The notes beneath the pieces are model-generated. The model worked only from the letters and a program-made list of their open reading frames with translations, did not search any database and had not been told where the DNA came from. Below, piece after piece: positions 1 to 6,208 of a stretch of 6,208 bases of DNA. The DNA comes from Puniceicoccales bacterium (GTDB lineage Bacteria > Verrucomicrobiota > Verrucomicrobiia > Opitutales > JAIRKQ01). The first letter of the stretch is position 1. Each line of letters starts with the position of its first letter. The DNA lies in contig JAISRG010000060.1 in NCBI GenBank assembly GCA_031273725.1, positions 1 to 6,208 on the forward strand. The letters are read 5' to 3'. Both the position numbers and the translations under genes were made by a program.

Positions 1-155
1 TTTTCATCGCCGATAAGAATCACATCTCCCCCATTGCCTCCATCTCCACCATTGGGGCCTCCTTTGGGTATGAATTTTTCCCGGCGGAAACTCAAACACC
101 CATTGCCACCATTGCCAGCTTTTAACCGCACATTATGAACCTCATCGATGAACAT
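1..155 (-). CDS. obg: Obg/CgtA GTPase, N-terminal fragment (runs off the left edge)
   Basis: The reverse strand from an ATG at 155 encodes 51 residues of the Obg fold, starting MFIDEVHNVRLKAGNGG and continuing through 'SFRREKF', 'PKGGPNGGDGG' and 'GGDVILIGDE'. This glycine-rich N-terminal domain, with its six type II polyproline helices, is specific to Obg/CgtA. These proteins are essential ribosome-associated GTPases that act in late 50S subunit assembly and in stress signalling. The GTPase domain lies outside the window. The start is supported by a GGGGA Shine-Dalgarno five bases upstream (161-165 on the plus strand). No rplU or rpmA precedes it, although these often sit upstream of obg; a divergent transporter gene does instead. 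The family identification is near certain; the fragment itself shows nothing odd. Confidence 0.96.
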   Translation of the reverse strand, partial: MFIDEVHNVRLKAGNGGNGCLSFRREKFIPKGGPNGGDGGNGGDVILIGDE

Positions 156-160
156 TTATT

Positions 161-165
161 TCCCC
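161..165 (-). promoter_or_regulatory. Shine-Dalgarno of obg
   Basis: The minus strand reads GGGGA followed by five bases (AATAA) and then the obg ATG at 155-153. The spacing and purine content suit a ribosome binding site and fix the obg start. Confidence 0.6.
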
Positions 166-183
166 ACGAATTGCAAAGACACC

Positions 184-213
184 ACTATCTGCATACATCA
201 TTTTTTTTGTCAA
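184..213 (-). promoter_or_regulatory. Candidate sigma-70-type promoter of obg
   Basis: On the minus strand a perfect TTGACA (213-208) is followed after 18 bases by GATAGT (189-184), which matches four of six positions of TATAAT. Transcription would begin near 177, giving a leader of roughly 20 bases before the obg ATG at 155. This is a pattern match only. The sigma factor preference of this organism is unknown. Confidence 0.4.
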
Positions 214-322
214 AACTTTATTCAACGCATCACCAATTCCCAATTTCCTTGACTTCCAATTTCTTTTCCAAAGGAATTGTTGAAAACAAGAAAGAAGATC
301 AGTTGTTAAAAGTTCTCGAGTT

Positions 323-328
323 GAGAAG
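323..328 (+). promoter_or_regulatory. Weak Shine-Dalgarno deciding the MATE gene start
   Basis: GAGAAG lies ten bases before the ATG at 339. It supports starting the MATE protein there rather than at the in-frame ATG at 135, which lies inside the antisense obg coding region. Confidence 0.4.
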
Positions 329-338
329 CAACGGCCAT

Positions 339-1700
339 ATGAGTTTTACGAAAAAAATACAGATAGATACTTCCGCATCTGGCATATTGAAGATTATAAT
401 TCCACTAATTTTATCGTGCTTATCATCAAATTTGATGTTTTTGATAGATCGCTTCATTCTGATGCGGTACTCCCTGGATGCGATGAATGCGGCCATGTTG
501 GGTGGCAACCTGGCGGGATTCTACGTGTTCCTTTTGATGGCAATAACGGGAACTACGGAAATTTTTGTCGGGCAATATAATGGTGCCGGTAAGTATGATA
601 AAATCGCTGCTCCCGTCTGGCAAATGATATACCTGGTAATGTTTGCTGCGATTTTCTATGTTCCAATTGGATATTTTTCGAAGTATTTGAATCTGATTCC
701 AGAATGTTATGCCAAGGACGGCGTTGCTTACCAACAATTGCTCACATATTTTTGCTGGATGCCTGGACTGGCAGCTGCGTTCACGGGATTTTTTATCGGT
801 CGTGGACAAACGAAGATCATAACAACCATTGTTATCACAGGAAATCTTCTCAATGCTGTCCTAGATTATTTGCTCGTCTTCGGATTTCGGGATATAATTC
901 CTAGCCTTGGGTGCAAGGGAGCTGCGGTGGCAACAATTATTTCCGAGACCGTACAAATTTTAATCCTCGCGGCTGGCTTTTGGAGTCCTAAAAATAGGCA
1001 GCATTTTAACACGGCCAAAAATTATAAATTTGACAAAAAATTACTTGGAAAATGTTTAAAAATTGGCCTACCGATGTCTCTTGGGCGAGGAGCTGAATTG
1101 CTTTCATGGTATTTGGTGTTTGCTGCCCTAAGCCATGTATCAAGAGATTTGGCGATAATTCATGGGATCGCCACAACGGTTTACGTACTGATCGCTTTTA
1201 TTTGCGATAGCTTATCAAAGGGAATCGCAACAATTTCTGCCAATTTCATAGGGAAAAATAATTTGACGTCCATTGGAATAGTCCTCAAAAAATTAACGGT
1301 CATAACATTAATTCTGTGCTTTGTCTTCATGCTACCATTGCTCGCTTCTCCCCGTTTATTTTGTGGAATCCTAGGCACCATAAACGAAGACATCACACGC
1401 CTATACCCAACCCTGTCGATAATTTTTAAAATACAGTTCGTTAACATAACGATAGAATCCCAATGCGCCATCCTGTGGGGCACACTGGTATCCGGTGGCG
1501 ATACGAAATATCTAAATATTACCAACCTGGCATGCCTTTGGAGCTTTGTTGTTATTCCGGTCGCACTGCTATACGCGTTTAACATGTTAAATTCTGCAAT
1601 ATTTGTGCACTTGCTGTCCACCTGCTGTATGTCTACCTGCCTTTTGCTGCTGTACAGGCGATACAAGAGCCTAAAATGGTACAAAAGTATTATTCACTAG
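339..1700 (+). CDS. MATE-family cation-coupled multidrug efflux transporter (NorM-like)
   Basis: From the ATG at 339 the protein has 453 residues, the usual MATE length, with about twelve hydrophobic segments. The open frame extends upstream to an ATG at 135, but that extension overlaps obg antisense and has no membrane character, so I reject it. Visible family marks are 'NLMFLIDRFIL' in the first helix (Asp37, at the site of the conserved cation-binding aspartate), 'VGQYNGAGK' at 77-85, and the signature around 'GNLLNAVLDYLLVFG' followed by 'LGCKGAAVATIISE' at 168-203. Glu253 and 'GGDTKY' (Asp388) lie in the second half, where NorM proteins carry coupling acidic residues. MATE proteins are inner-membrane antiporters that export cationic drugs and dyes in exchange for Na+ or H+. 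The substrate cannot be read from sequence. The gene is divergent from obg and ends 24 bases from the convergent alkD-like gene. Confidence 0.92.
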   Translation: MSFTKKIQIDTSASGILKIIIPLILSCLSSNLMFLIDRFILMRYSLDAMNAAMLGGNLAGFYVFLLMAITGTTEIFVGQYNGAGKYDKIAAPVWQMIYLVMFAAIFYVPIGYFSKYLNLIPECYAKDGVAYQQLLTYFCWMPGLAAAFTGFFIGRGQTKIITTIVITGNLLNAVLDYLLVFGFRDIIPSLGCKGAAVATIISETVQILILAAGFWSPKNRQHFNTAKNYKFDKKLLGKCLKIGLPMSLGRGAELLSWYLVFAALSHVSRDLAIIHGIATTVYVLIAFICDSLSKGIATISANFIGKNNLTSIGIVLKKLTVITLILCFVFMLPLLASPRLFCGILGTINEDITRLYPTLSIIFKIQFVNITIESQCAILWGTLVSGGDTKYLNITNLACLWSFVVIPVALLYAFNMLNSAIFVHLLSTCCMSTCLLLLYRRYKSLKWYKSIIH

Positions 1701-1703
1701 AAG

Positions 1704-1716
1704 TATGGCGTCCATA
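1704..1716. terminator. Small inverted repeat between convergent genes, possible weak terminator
   Basis: TATGG, CGT, CCATA forms a five-base-pair stem with a three-base loop in the 24-base gap between the stop codons of the MATE and alkD-like genes. It is short, not GC-rich, and has no proper T-tract on either side. Its placement is its main support. Confidence 0.2.
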
Positions 1717-1724
1717 AAATATTC

Positions 1725-2396
1725 TCAAAAACCTTTGGTGTTTTTTCGTACTATTTCCAGTGCGTAGGATTTCATGATTCCCGGCAGCTTGTGGGAATTA
1801 ACAAAATTCAGGAGCAGGGATTGATCTCTTTTCCCCACTTCGCGTAGCATCCAGCCGCACGCTTTATGGATGAGGTGATGTGGGTGGCCGAAAAAATGTT
1901 TACACAGGTCAACCGTTAATTGTAATTTGCCATCTTTGATGAATGCGAATGATGACACTACGGCGATGCGATTTTCCCACAGATTGTCGGATTTTGCCAA
2001 CTTCCAAATAATATCCGTATCATCATTTTTTAGGCAATAGGCTCCACAAATTTTGTGCGCAGAAACATCTACCAGGTCCCAGTTGTTTATGAATCTAGTG
2101 TTGCCGAGATAGATGTGGATCGTTTTTTCCGGGTTCGTTTTAAATCTTTCGGCCAATAAAACAAGGGCGACAAAGCGTGCTTCGTGCAATGAATTTTGCA
2201 GCAACTGCTCGATTTCATTGAACGAAATATCGTGATACTTTTTTGCAATTTTTCTTAGGCCCGGAACACTCACACCGCAAAATTTATCACCATACCCATA
2301 TTGACCCGGCCCCACTTGAAAAAACCGTTCACATTGTTTTGCGGAGGATGCGCTTCCAAACGATTTGATTTCTTGCACAATGCCCTGGATTGTCAT
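1725..2396 (-). CDS. AlkD-type DNA alkylation repair glycosylase (HEAT-like repeats)
   Basis: This 223-residue protein is full length for the AlkC/AlkD family of DNA glycosylases. These proteins excise cationic alkylated bases such as 3-methyladenine and 7-methylguanine using a superhelix of HEAT-like helical repeats. Recognisable segments are 'GVSVPGLRKIAKKY' near 41-54, 'FINNWDLVDVSAH' at 102-114, 'LWENRIAVVSSFAFI' at 139-153 and 'HKACGWMLREVGKRD' at 177-191. Trp106, Asp110, Arg143 and Trp182 fall at spacings close to those of the active-site set Trp109, Asp113, Arg148 and Trp187 of Bacillus cereus AlkD, so the enzyme looks intact. The ATG at 2396 follows a purine-rich GGCGGA (2403-2408 on the plus strand) at six bases, a weak ribosome binding site. 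The gene is convergent with the MATE gene and divergent from the NuoN-like ORF, so it is probably transcribed alone. Some family members have lost repair activity, so function is inferred from residue conservation. Confidence 0.93.
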   Translation of the reverse strand: MTIQGIVQEIKSFGSASSAKQCERFFQVGPGQYGYGDKFCGVSVPGLRKIAKKYHDISFNEIEQLLQNSLHEARFVALVLLAERFKTNPEKTIHIYLGNTRFINNWDLVDVSAHKICGAYCLKNDDTDIIWKLAKSDNLWENRIAVVSSFAFIKDGKLQLTVDLCKHFFGHPHHLIHKACGWMLREVGKRDQSLLLNFVNSHKLPGIMKSYALEIVRKNTKGF

Positions 2397-2445
2397 TTTT
2401 TATCCGCCAATAAATTCAACACTTTAGGTATCAAACTACCAATCG

Positions 2446-3375
2446 ATGGCCCAAATGGCAACATATTTAATTTGTGTTGCGGCTAGCAGAAAAATCACTG
2501 CGATGGCATTGCTGAAAGTCACACGCTCAAAGCGTGACCAAGCTGTTTTCGCCGCAAATAAAAAACATTTGCATGGGATAAAAAATCTTTATCCATGTTG
2601 GAATCTATTGCGAATGAATATTTTAACGATACCCGTATTTTTTGTATTATACGCACTGGGAAATTTGCCTGATCCATTGCGGCCGAGTTCTCTGTTTGTG
2701 CGGTTGCTATTAAATATTGGTAGTAAAGTTTTGCTAGCCTTCTTTCTGTATTTTACCGGATTGGAATCTTTTAGGATGTCTTTCATCCTATTGAATTTGT
2801 CCATGCTGCTATCCGTAGCTTTCGCCCTATATGCGGAAAATTATTCGAGGTTTTTTGAACGTACGGACTTGGCGCAATCTGTTTTTTTGGTAAACATGTT
2901 TGCCATTAGCCTACCCTTTGAAAATCCACAGAAATTCCTCGCCATATTTTTTCTCCCATACCTGGCCAGTAATGCGATTCTATTGGCGGTTGGGTTTTTA
3001 AAAGAATTGGAATGCGCCCAACGAGCGGTGTATATCGAAAACTTCTATAGACTTTTTTGGGGGAAAAAGGTTGTTGCCCTTCCACTATGTTTGGCGATGG
3101 CATTTTTGCTGGGAGTACCACCTTTGCAGGGGTTTTCCTGGAGAACAGCATTTTTAGGAGCTGTCTATAATTCCGGGCGTATCTGGAGTTTCATCGTGTA
3201 CATCGTTTGTTTCTACTCCCTAGGATACGTATATCTCAAATGGATACTAGCAATTTTCCAAAAAAAATCTTCTCCCTGGGAAAAAGACAATGCACTTTCG
3301 GCTCACAAAATCGATTGGTTTATCGTTTTATGTGTGTTGGTAATACTGGGATGTTCATTTCTAGAACGCAACTAA
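2446..3375 (+). CDS. Orphan NuoN/ND2-like proton-channel protein, C-terminal half only
   Basis: The open frame has up to 309 residues: a basic, mostly hydrophilic stretch (1-57), then about seven hydrophobic segments. From memory it aligns with E. coli NuoN from about NuoN residue 217 to the end. 'LPDPLRPSS' (74-82) matches the loop after NuoN helix 7, 'GSKVLLAF' (92-99) matches helix 8, 'FYRLFWGKK' (200-208) matches the 'SYRGLFWHR' region, and 'GVPPLQGF' (223-230) matches 'GIPMTLGF'. The first six or so helices, which carry the essential helix-5 glutamate, are absent. Antisense alkD occupies the space upstream, so they are not hidden in another frame. NuoN Lys247 is kept as Lys94, but Lys217, Lys295 and Lys395 appear to correspond to Val64, Ala143 and Arg233. 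The start is unclear: ATG codons at 2446, 2455, 2503 and 2614 all lack a strong Shine-Dalgarno. No other nuo or mrp gene is visible. The uninterrupted frame argues for a maintained protein, but a decaying remnant is possible. mutS follows 54 bases later and may be cotranscribed. Confidence 0.65.
   Translation: MAQMATYLICVAASRKITAMALLKVTRSKRDQAVFAANKKHLHGIKNLYPCWNLLRMNILTIPVFFVLYALGNLPDPLRPSSLFVRLLLNIGSKVLLAFFLYFTGLESFRMSFILLNLSMLLSVAFALYAENYSRFFERTDLAQSVFLVNMFAISLPFENPQKFLAIFFLPYLASNAILLAVGFLKELECAQRAVYIENFYRLFWGKKVVALPLCLAMAFLLGVPPLQGFSWRTAFLGAVYNSGRIWSFIVYIVCFYSLGYVYLKWILAIFQKKSSPWEKDNALSAHKIDWFIVLCVLVILGCSFLERN
2572..2597 (+). other. Imperfect hairpin near the possible internal start of the NuoN-like gene
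   Basis: CATGGGATAAA (2572-2582) can pair with TTTATCCATG (2588-2597), giving ten base pairs with one bulged G and a five-base loop. It lies 16 bases before the ATG at 2614, which directly precedes the first strong membrane segment. It could affect translation or be chance in coding sequence. Confidence 0.25.
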
Positions 3376-3418
3376 ATATCAAAATTTTGTTTGTAATCAA
3401 AGTAGTTGCCCATATTTT

Positions 3419-3423
3419 AGGGA
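3419..3423 (+). promoter_or_regulatory. Shine-Dalgarno of mutS
   Basis: AGGGA stands six bases before the ATG at 3430. It is the clearest ribosome binding site in the window and fixes the mutS start. Confidence 0.7.
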
Positions 3424-3429
3424 AAATCG

Positions 3430-5967
3430 ATGCAAAATGACCAATCATCAACCCCAATGATGCGGCAGTATCTGGAAATTAAAAAAACATTGCCGAAAAA
3501 GACATTGCTATTTTTCCGCCTCGGCGATTTTTACGAGCTGTTCAACGAAGATGCGGAAATTGGAGCACGCCTGTTGGGAATAACATTAACTCGGCGCGGA
3601 ACCATGCCAATGGCAGGGATTCCCTACCACGCTGCGACGTCATACATAAATAGGACCCTAAACCGTGGATACAAAGTTGCCGTCTGCGACCAAACCGGTG
3701 TTCCCAAACCGGGGCATCTCGTAAAACGGTCTTTGGTGCGGATTCTTTCGCCGGGGACGATACTTTCGGAACAGCAACTGGAGGCCAAGCAGAATAGATA
3801 TATTCTGGCAATTAGTGTCAAAAAAAATGAATTCTCCATGGCGTGGCTTGAAGCCTCAACGGGAGAATTGCAAATCGCAACATCACGCAATCCACGGCAA
3901 TTGCTGCCCATTGCCTTTGCGTTGAATCCGACCGAAATCATAGTTCCGGAAAATTCACAGTCCCAATGGCAAAACCTAGATACAAACGTTCAAGAATCTC
4001 TAAATGATCTAATAAAAAGGCGCACCGTTTCAGAGTTACCGGAGTTTTATTTCGACGAGGTTCACGGTGCAAACGTTGCCAAAGAAATCCTGGGAGTATT
4101 AAATTTTGACGGCTATGGAATTACTTCGAGTGATTATCCTGCCCTGGGTCCCACTGGAGCCCTCCTCCACTATGCCGAAGAAAATTTCCGGCAGAAACCG
4201 CAGAATATCAAATCAATTCGGCTGTATAAACCGCAAGAATCTGTCCAAATCGACAATTCTACGATCAAAAATTTGGAAATCTTTTATTCCGTATCCGGCC
4301 AAAAAATTGGTTCGCTCATACATGCCATCGACCGCACAACGACATCATCCGGAGCAAGGCAATTGGAAAAGTTTTTAATTGAACCAAGTTTGCAAAAGAA
4401 TGAAATTATGCGGAGGCAAAACTGCGTATGTGCATTTTGGGAGGATGAGGCTTTGCAGGTTAATGTTCGAAATTGTTTGAAAAATACCCATGACCTATCG
4501 CGGATTTTAACACGCCTGCAAAACCGCATGAAAAATCCACGGGATTTAAATGCAGTAAAGCTGACCGTCGAACAATTCCCTACCCTAAAAAATTTCCTGG
4601 AAGCGAGCAAGGTTCCAGAACTAGGAAAATTTTCCGAACAAATTCACCCATGCGATGAATTGAAGCAGCTCCTATCATCCGCATTGGGCGATAATTTGCC
4701 AGCCGACCTGTTGTCCGGTGGCTACGTAAAAACAGGCTACGATGCCCAGCTCGACGAATACCGTAACCTATCGACAAATTGCAAATCCTGGATCAACGAT
4801 TTCGAACGCAAGGAACAGTCGCAAACGGGCATCAAAAGCCTAAAAGTCAAATACAATGGAGCCTTTGGATATTTTATCGAGGTCACCAAATCCAACCTAC
4901 ATCTGGTCCCCAATTACTACATTCGACGCCAAACAACGGTTAACGCGGAACGATACACCACGGATGAACTAAAAAAGAAGGAAATAGAAATTTTAAATTC
5001 CCAAACTCTGGCAATCGAATTGGAAGAACAAATTTTCAACAAGTTGGTTGCCAAGACGCTGGAAAATTTTCAGGATCTGCTAGCGGCTTCCAAAGCGTTA
5101 TCCCAATTGGATGTTTTTTGTGGATGGGCAGAGTTGTCCAGGGAGTACCACTATTGTTGCCCAGAAATAGTCGGCGAAGATTGCTTGGAAATCGTAGATG
5201 GTCGACATCCGGTTATTGAGCAAATGCTGAAGCGTGAAGGCTCGGATAATTTCGAAAACATTTCGAATTTTGTTCCCAATGACCTAAGGCTAAAAAATGA
5301 TGGTGTCCAGATTGCCCTAATCACCGGGCCAAATATGGCAGGCAAGTCCACATATATTCGCCAAGTCGCCCTGATTGCCATATTGGCTCACATCGGATGC
5401 TGGGTCCCCGCCAAAAAATGTAAGCTTTCCCTCATTGACAAAATTTTTTCGCGCATTGGAGCCGGCGACGACTTGTCGCGTGGACGATCGACGTTCATGT
5501 TAGAAATGTCGGAGACTGCCAATATTTTGAACAATATGACAAATTCTAGCCTGATAATTTTAGATGAAGTGGGCCGCGGCACAAGTACCTACGATGGCCT
5601 AAGCATTGCCTGGGCGGTCATCGAATACCTCCACAGTGATGAAAATGGGGGGCCAAAAACACTGTTCGCTACCCACTACCACGAATTGACAAAGCTATCC
5701 CAAACTCTTCCGCGCATGAAAAATTTTCAGATGGAAGTTAAAGAGTGGAACGATGAGATAATTTTTATGCGAAAGGTTCTGGATGGGGCAGCAGACAAGT
5801 CGTACGGTATCCATGTCGCTCGACTGGCGGGCATTCCCAGTGGAGTCATTTCCCGAGCCAAAGACGTACTAAAGGAATTGGAAGAAGAAGGCAACGTCTT
5901 CCTAAAAAATATCTGGCATAAAAAATCCAACACTTTCCGCGAAGATTCACAAATTACCCTTTTTTAA
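3430..5967 (+). CDS. mutS: DNA mismatch repair protein MutS
   Basis: This is a complete MutS1 protein of 845 residues (E. coli MutS has 853). It recognises mismatches and small loops after replication and recruits MutL through an ATP-driven sliding clamp. The mismatch-binding domain opens with 'TPMMRQYLEIKK' and carries the Phe-X-Glu reading motif as Phe34-Tyr-Glu36 in 'RLGDFYELF'. A connector domain runs from about 122 to 250, and core and clamp domains from about 255 to 565, including 'KVKYNGAFGYFIEV' at 472-485. The ATPase domain has Walker A 'GPNMAGKST' at 633-641, the signature segment 'DDLSRGRSTFMLEMSE' at 680-695, Walker B 'LIILDEVGRGTSTYDG' with Asp712-Glu713, and the switch histidine in 'FATHYHEL' (His749). 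The dimerisation helices follow at about 790-818. The tail after that is short, about 27 residues, and ends in QITLF, a good match to the beta-clamp-binding pentapeptide. All catalytic residues I can check are present. An AGGGA ribosome binding site supports the start. Confidence 0.99.
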   Translation: MQNDQSSTPMMRQYLEIKKTLPKKTLLFFRLGDFYELFNEDAEIGARLLGITLTRRGTMPMAGIPYHAATSYINRTLNRGYKVAVCDQTGVPKPGHLVKRSLVRILSPGTILSEQQLEAKQNRYILAISVKKNEFSMAWLEASTGELQIATSRNPRQLLPIAFALNPTEIIVPENSQSQWQNLDTNVQESLNDLIKRRTVSELPEFYFDEVHGANVAKEILGVLNFDGYGITSSDYPALGPTGALLHYAEENFRQKPQNIKSIRLYKPQESVQIDNSTIKNLEIFYSVSGQKIGSLIHAIDRTTTSSGARQLEKFLIEPSLQKNEIMRRQNCVCAFWEDEALQVNVRNCLKNTHDLSRILTRLQNRMKNPRDLNAVKLTVEQFPTLKNFLEASKVPELGKFSEQIHPCDELKQLLSSALGDNLPADLLSGGYVKTGYDAQLDEYRNLSTNCKSWINDFERKEQSQTGIKSLKVKYNGAFGYFIEVTKSNLHLVPNYYIRRQTTVNAERYTTDELKKKEIEILNSQTLAIELEEQIFNKLVAKTLENFQDLLAASKALSQLDVFCGWAELSREYHYCCPEIVGEDCLEIVDGRHPVIEQMLKREGSDNFENISNFVPNDLRLKNDGVQIALITGPNMAGKSTYIRQVALIAILAHIGCWVPAKKCKLSLIDKIFSRIGAGDDLSRGRSTFMLEMSETANILNNMTNSSLIILDEVGRGTSTYDGLSIAWAVIEYLHSDENGGPKTLFATHYHELTKLSQTLPRMKNFQMEVKEWNDEIIFMRKVLDGAADKSYGIHVARLAGIPSGVISRAKDVLKELEEEGNVFLKNIWHKKSNTFREDSQITLF

Positions 5968-6130
5968 AGACCGGGAAGATGGCAAAATTATTCTAATCGG
6001 CTATGCATTTTAAGCCCAACCGACTTTGGTCTCTATGAGTATGAATATTTCTCTTCGATTTTGGACAATCTTCAATTGATGGCGTATTGACATTTTTATA
6101 TAAATTGCATTAACATTTATCATTGATAGT
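5968..6130 (+). other. mutS to tRNA intergenic region
   Basis: These 163 bases contain no supported gene. I found no convincing rho-independent terminator after mutS: the short inverted arms present (for example GGCT and AGCC around 5999-6016) have long loops and no T-tract. The right part carries the promoter-like boxes listed separately. Confidence 0.6.
6076..6116 (+). promoter_or_regulatory. Candidate promoter(s) of tRNA-Ala
   Basis: A perfect TTGACA at 6087-6092 is followed after 18 bases by TAACAT (6111-6116), four of six matches to TATAAT. That would start transcription a few bases before the tRNA at 6131. An overlapping alternative pairs TTGATG (6076-6081) with TATAAA (6099-6104) at 17 bases. 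I prefer the first for its -35 box, though the second has the better -10. Both are pattern matches only. Confidence 0.45.
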
Positions 6131-6206
6131 GGGGTCGTAGCTTAGTTGGTAGAGCGCGTCGTTCGCAATGACGAGGTCGTCGGTTCGATCCCGATCGGCT
6201 CCACCA
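6131..6206 (+). tRNA. tRNA-Ala, anticodon CGC, with encoded CCA
   Basis: The full cloverleaf folds. The acceptor stem is 6131-6137 with 6196-6202, the D-arm 6140-6155, the anticodon stem 6157-6161 with 6169-6173, and the T-arm 6179-6195 with loop TTCGATC. The anticodon loop TTCGCAA (6162-6168) places CGC at 6164-6166, which reads the alanine codon GCG. The third acceptor pair is G3-U70, the alanine identity element, and independently confirms the assignment. The discriminator is A at 6203 and the 3' CCA is encoded (6204-6206). There are G-U pairs at the fifth acceptor pair and at the inner ends of the anticodon and T stems; these are tolerable. Confidence 0.98.
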
Positions 6207-6208
6207 GG

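Noticed and set aside
280..309. Possible MATE promoter (TTGAAA with TTGTTA or TGTTAA downstream)
   Set aside because: The -10 matches are poor. A second candidate, TTGACT at 249-254 with AGGAAT, is no better.
135..338. N-terminal extension of the MATE protein from the ATG at 135
   Set aside because: It overlaps the antisense start of obg, adds 68 residues with no membrane character, and would exceed the normal MATE length. The ATG at 339 gives a standard 453-residue protein.
2423..2442. Short inverted repeat GGTA/TACC in the divergent gap before the NuoN-like ORF
   Set aside because: Only four perfect pairs, extendable to six with a bulge. This is too short to call an operator without comparative support.
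2301..2486. Plus-strand open frame of 61 codons across the alkD start
   Set aside because: It is antisense to alkD coding sequence over most of its length and shows no protein family features.
3387..3418. Possible separate mutS promoter (TTGTTT or TTGTAA with CATATT or TATTTT)
   Set aside because: Both boxes are weak in AT-rich sequence. Cotranscription from the upstream gene explains mutS expression equally well.
3542..5933. Several open frames antisense to or out of frame with mutS
   Set aside because: mutS is complete and fully conserved in frame. The others are low-complexity shadows without ribosome binding sites or domains.
6003..6077. Two tiny overlapping reading frames of about 11 and 14 codons with an ATGA junction after mutS
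   Set aside because: They lack ribosome binding sites and recognisable sequence, and are expected by chance at this length.
1..6208. Mobile element, CRISPR, toxin-antitoxin or defence system
   Set aside because: No transposase, direct repeat array, recombinase or nuclease pair was found on either strand, and all coding space is taken by identifiable genes.

Overview
The window is an ordinary stretch of bacterial chromosome. It holds five protein genes and one tRNA: the 5' end of obg (minus), a MATE-family transporter (plus), an AlkD-type DNA glycosylase (minus), an orphan NuoN-like half-protein (plus), mutS (plus) and tRNA-Ala(CGC) (plus). I see no mobile element, CRISPR array, phage gene or recognisable defence system.

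The sequence is moderately AT-rich. The MutS N-terminal wording (a conserved segment around 'PKPGHLVKR' and 'RILSPGT') and the MATE wording (around 'YSLDAMNAA' and 'VGQYNGAGK') recall Verrucomicrobiota and related PVC bacteria. That placement is an inference from remembered family resemblance, not from a search.

Layout. Positions 1-155 encode the first 51 residues of the Obg GTPase and run off the left edge. A 183-base divergent gap with a plausible obg promoter separates it from the MATE gene, whose real start is about 339. That gene ends at 1700, only 24 bases from the 3' end of the convergent alkD-like gene (1725-2396). A 49-base divergent gap leads to the NuoN-like ORF (2446-3375). It is followed on the same strand, 54 bases later, by mutS (3430-5967), which has a good ribosome binding site. 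A 163-base gap with promoter-like boxes then leads to tRNA-Ala(CGC) at 6131-6206.

The genes do not form an obvious pathway. MutS (mismatch repair) and the AlkD-like protein (alkylation base excision) are both DNA repair proteins, but they lie on opposite strands with another gene between them. The most unusual item is the NuoN-like ORF. It aligns only with the second half of complex I subunit N, has no other nuo gene beside it, and appears to have lost most of the lysines used for proton transfer.
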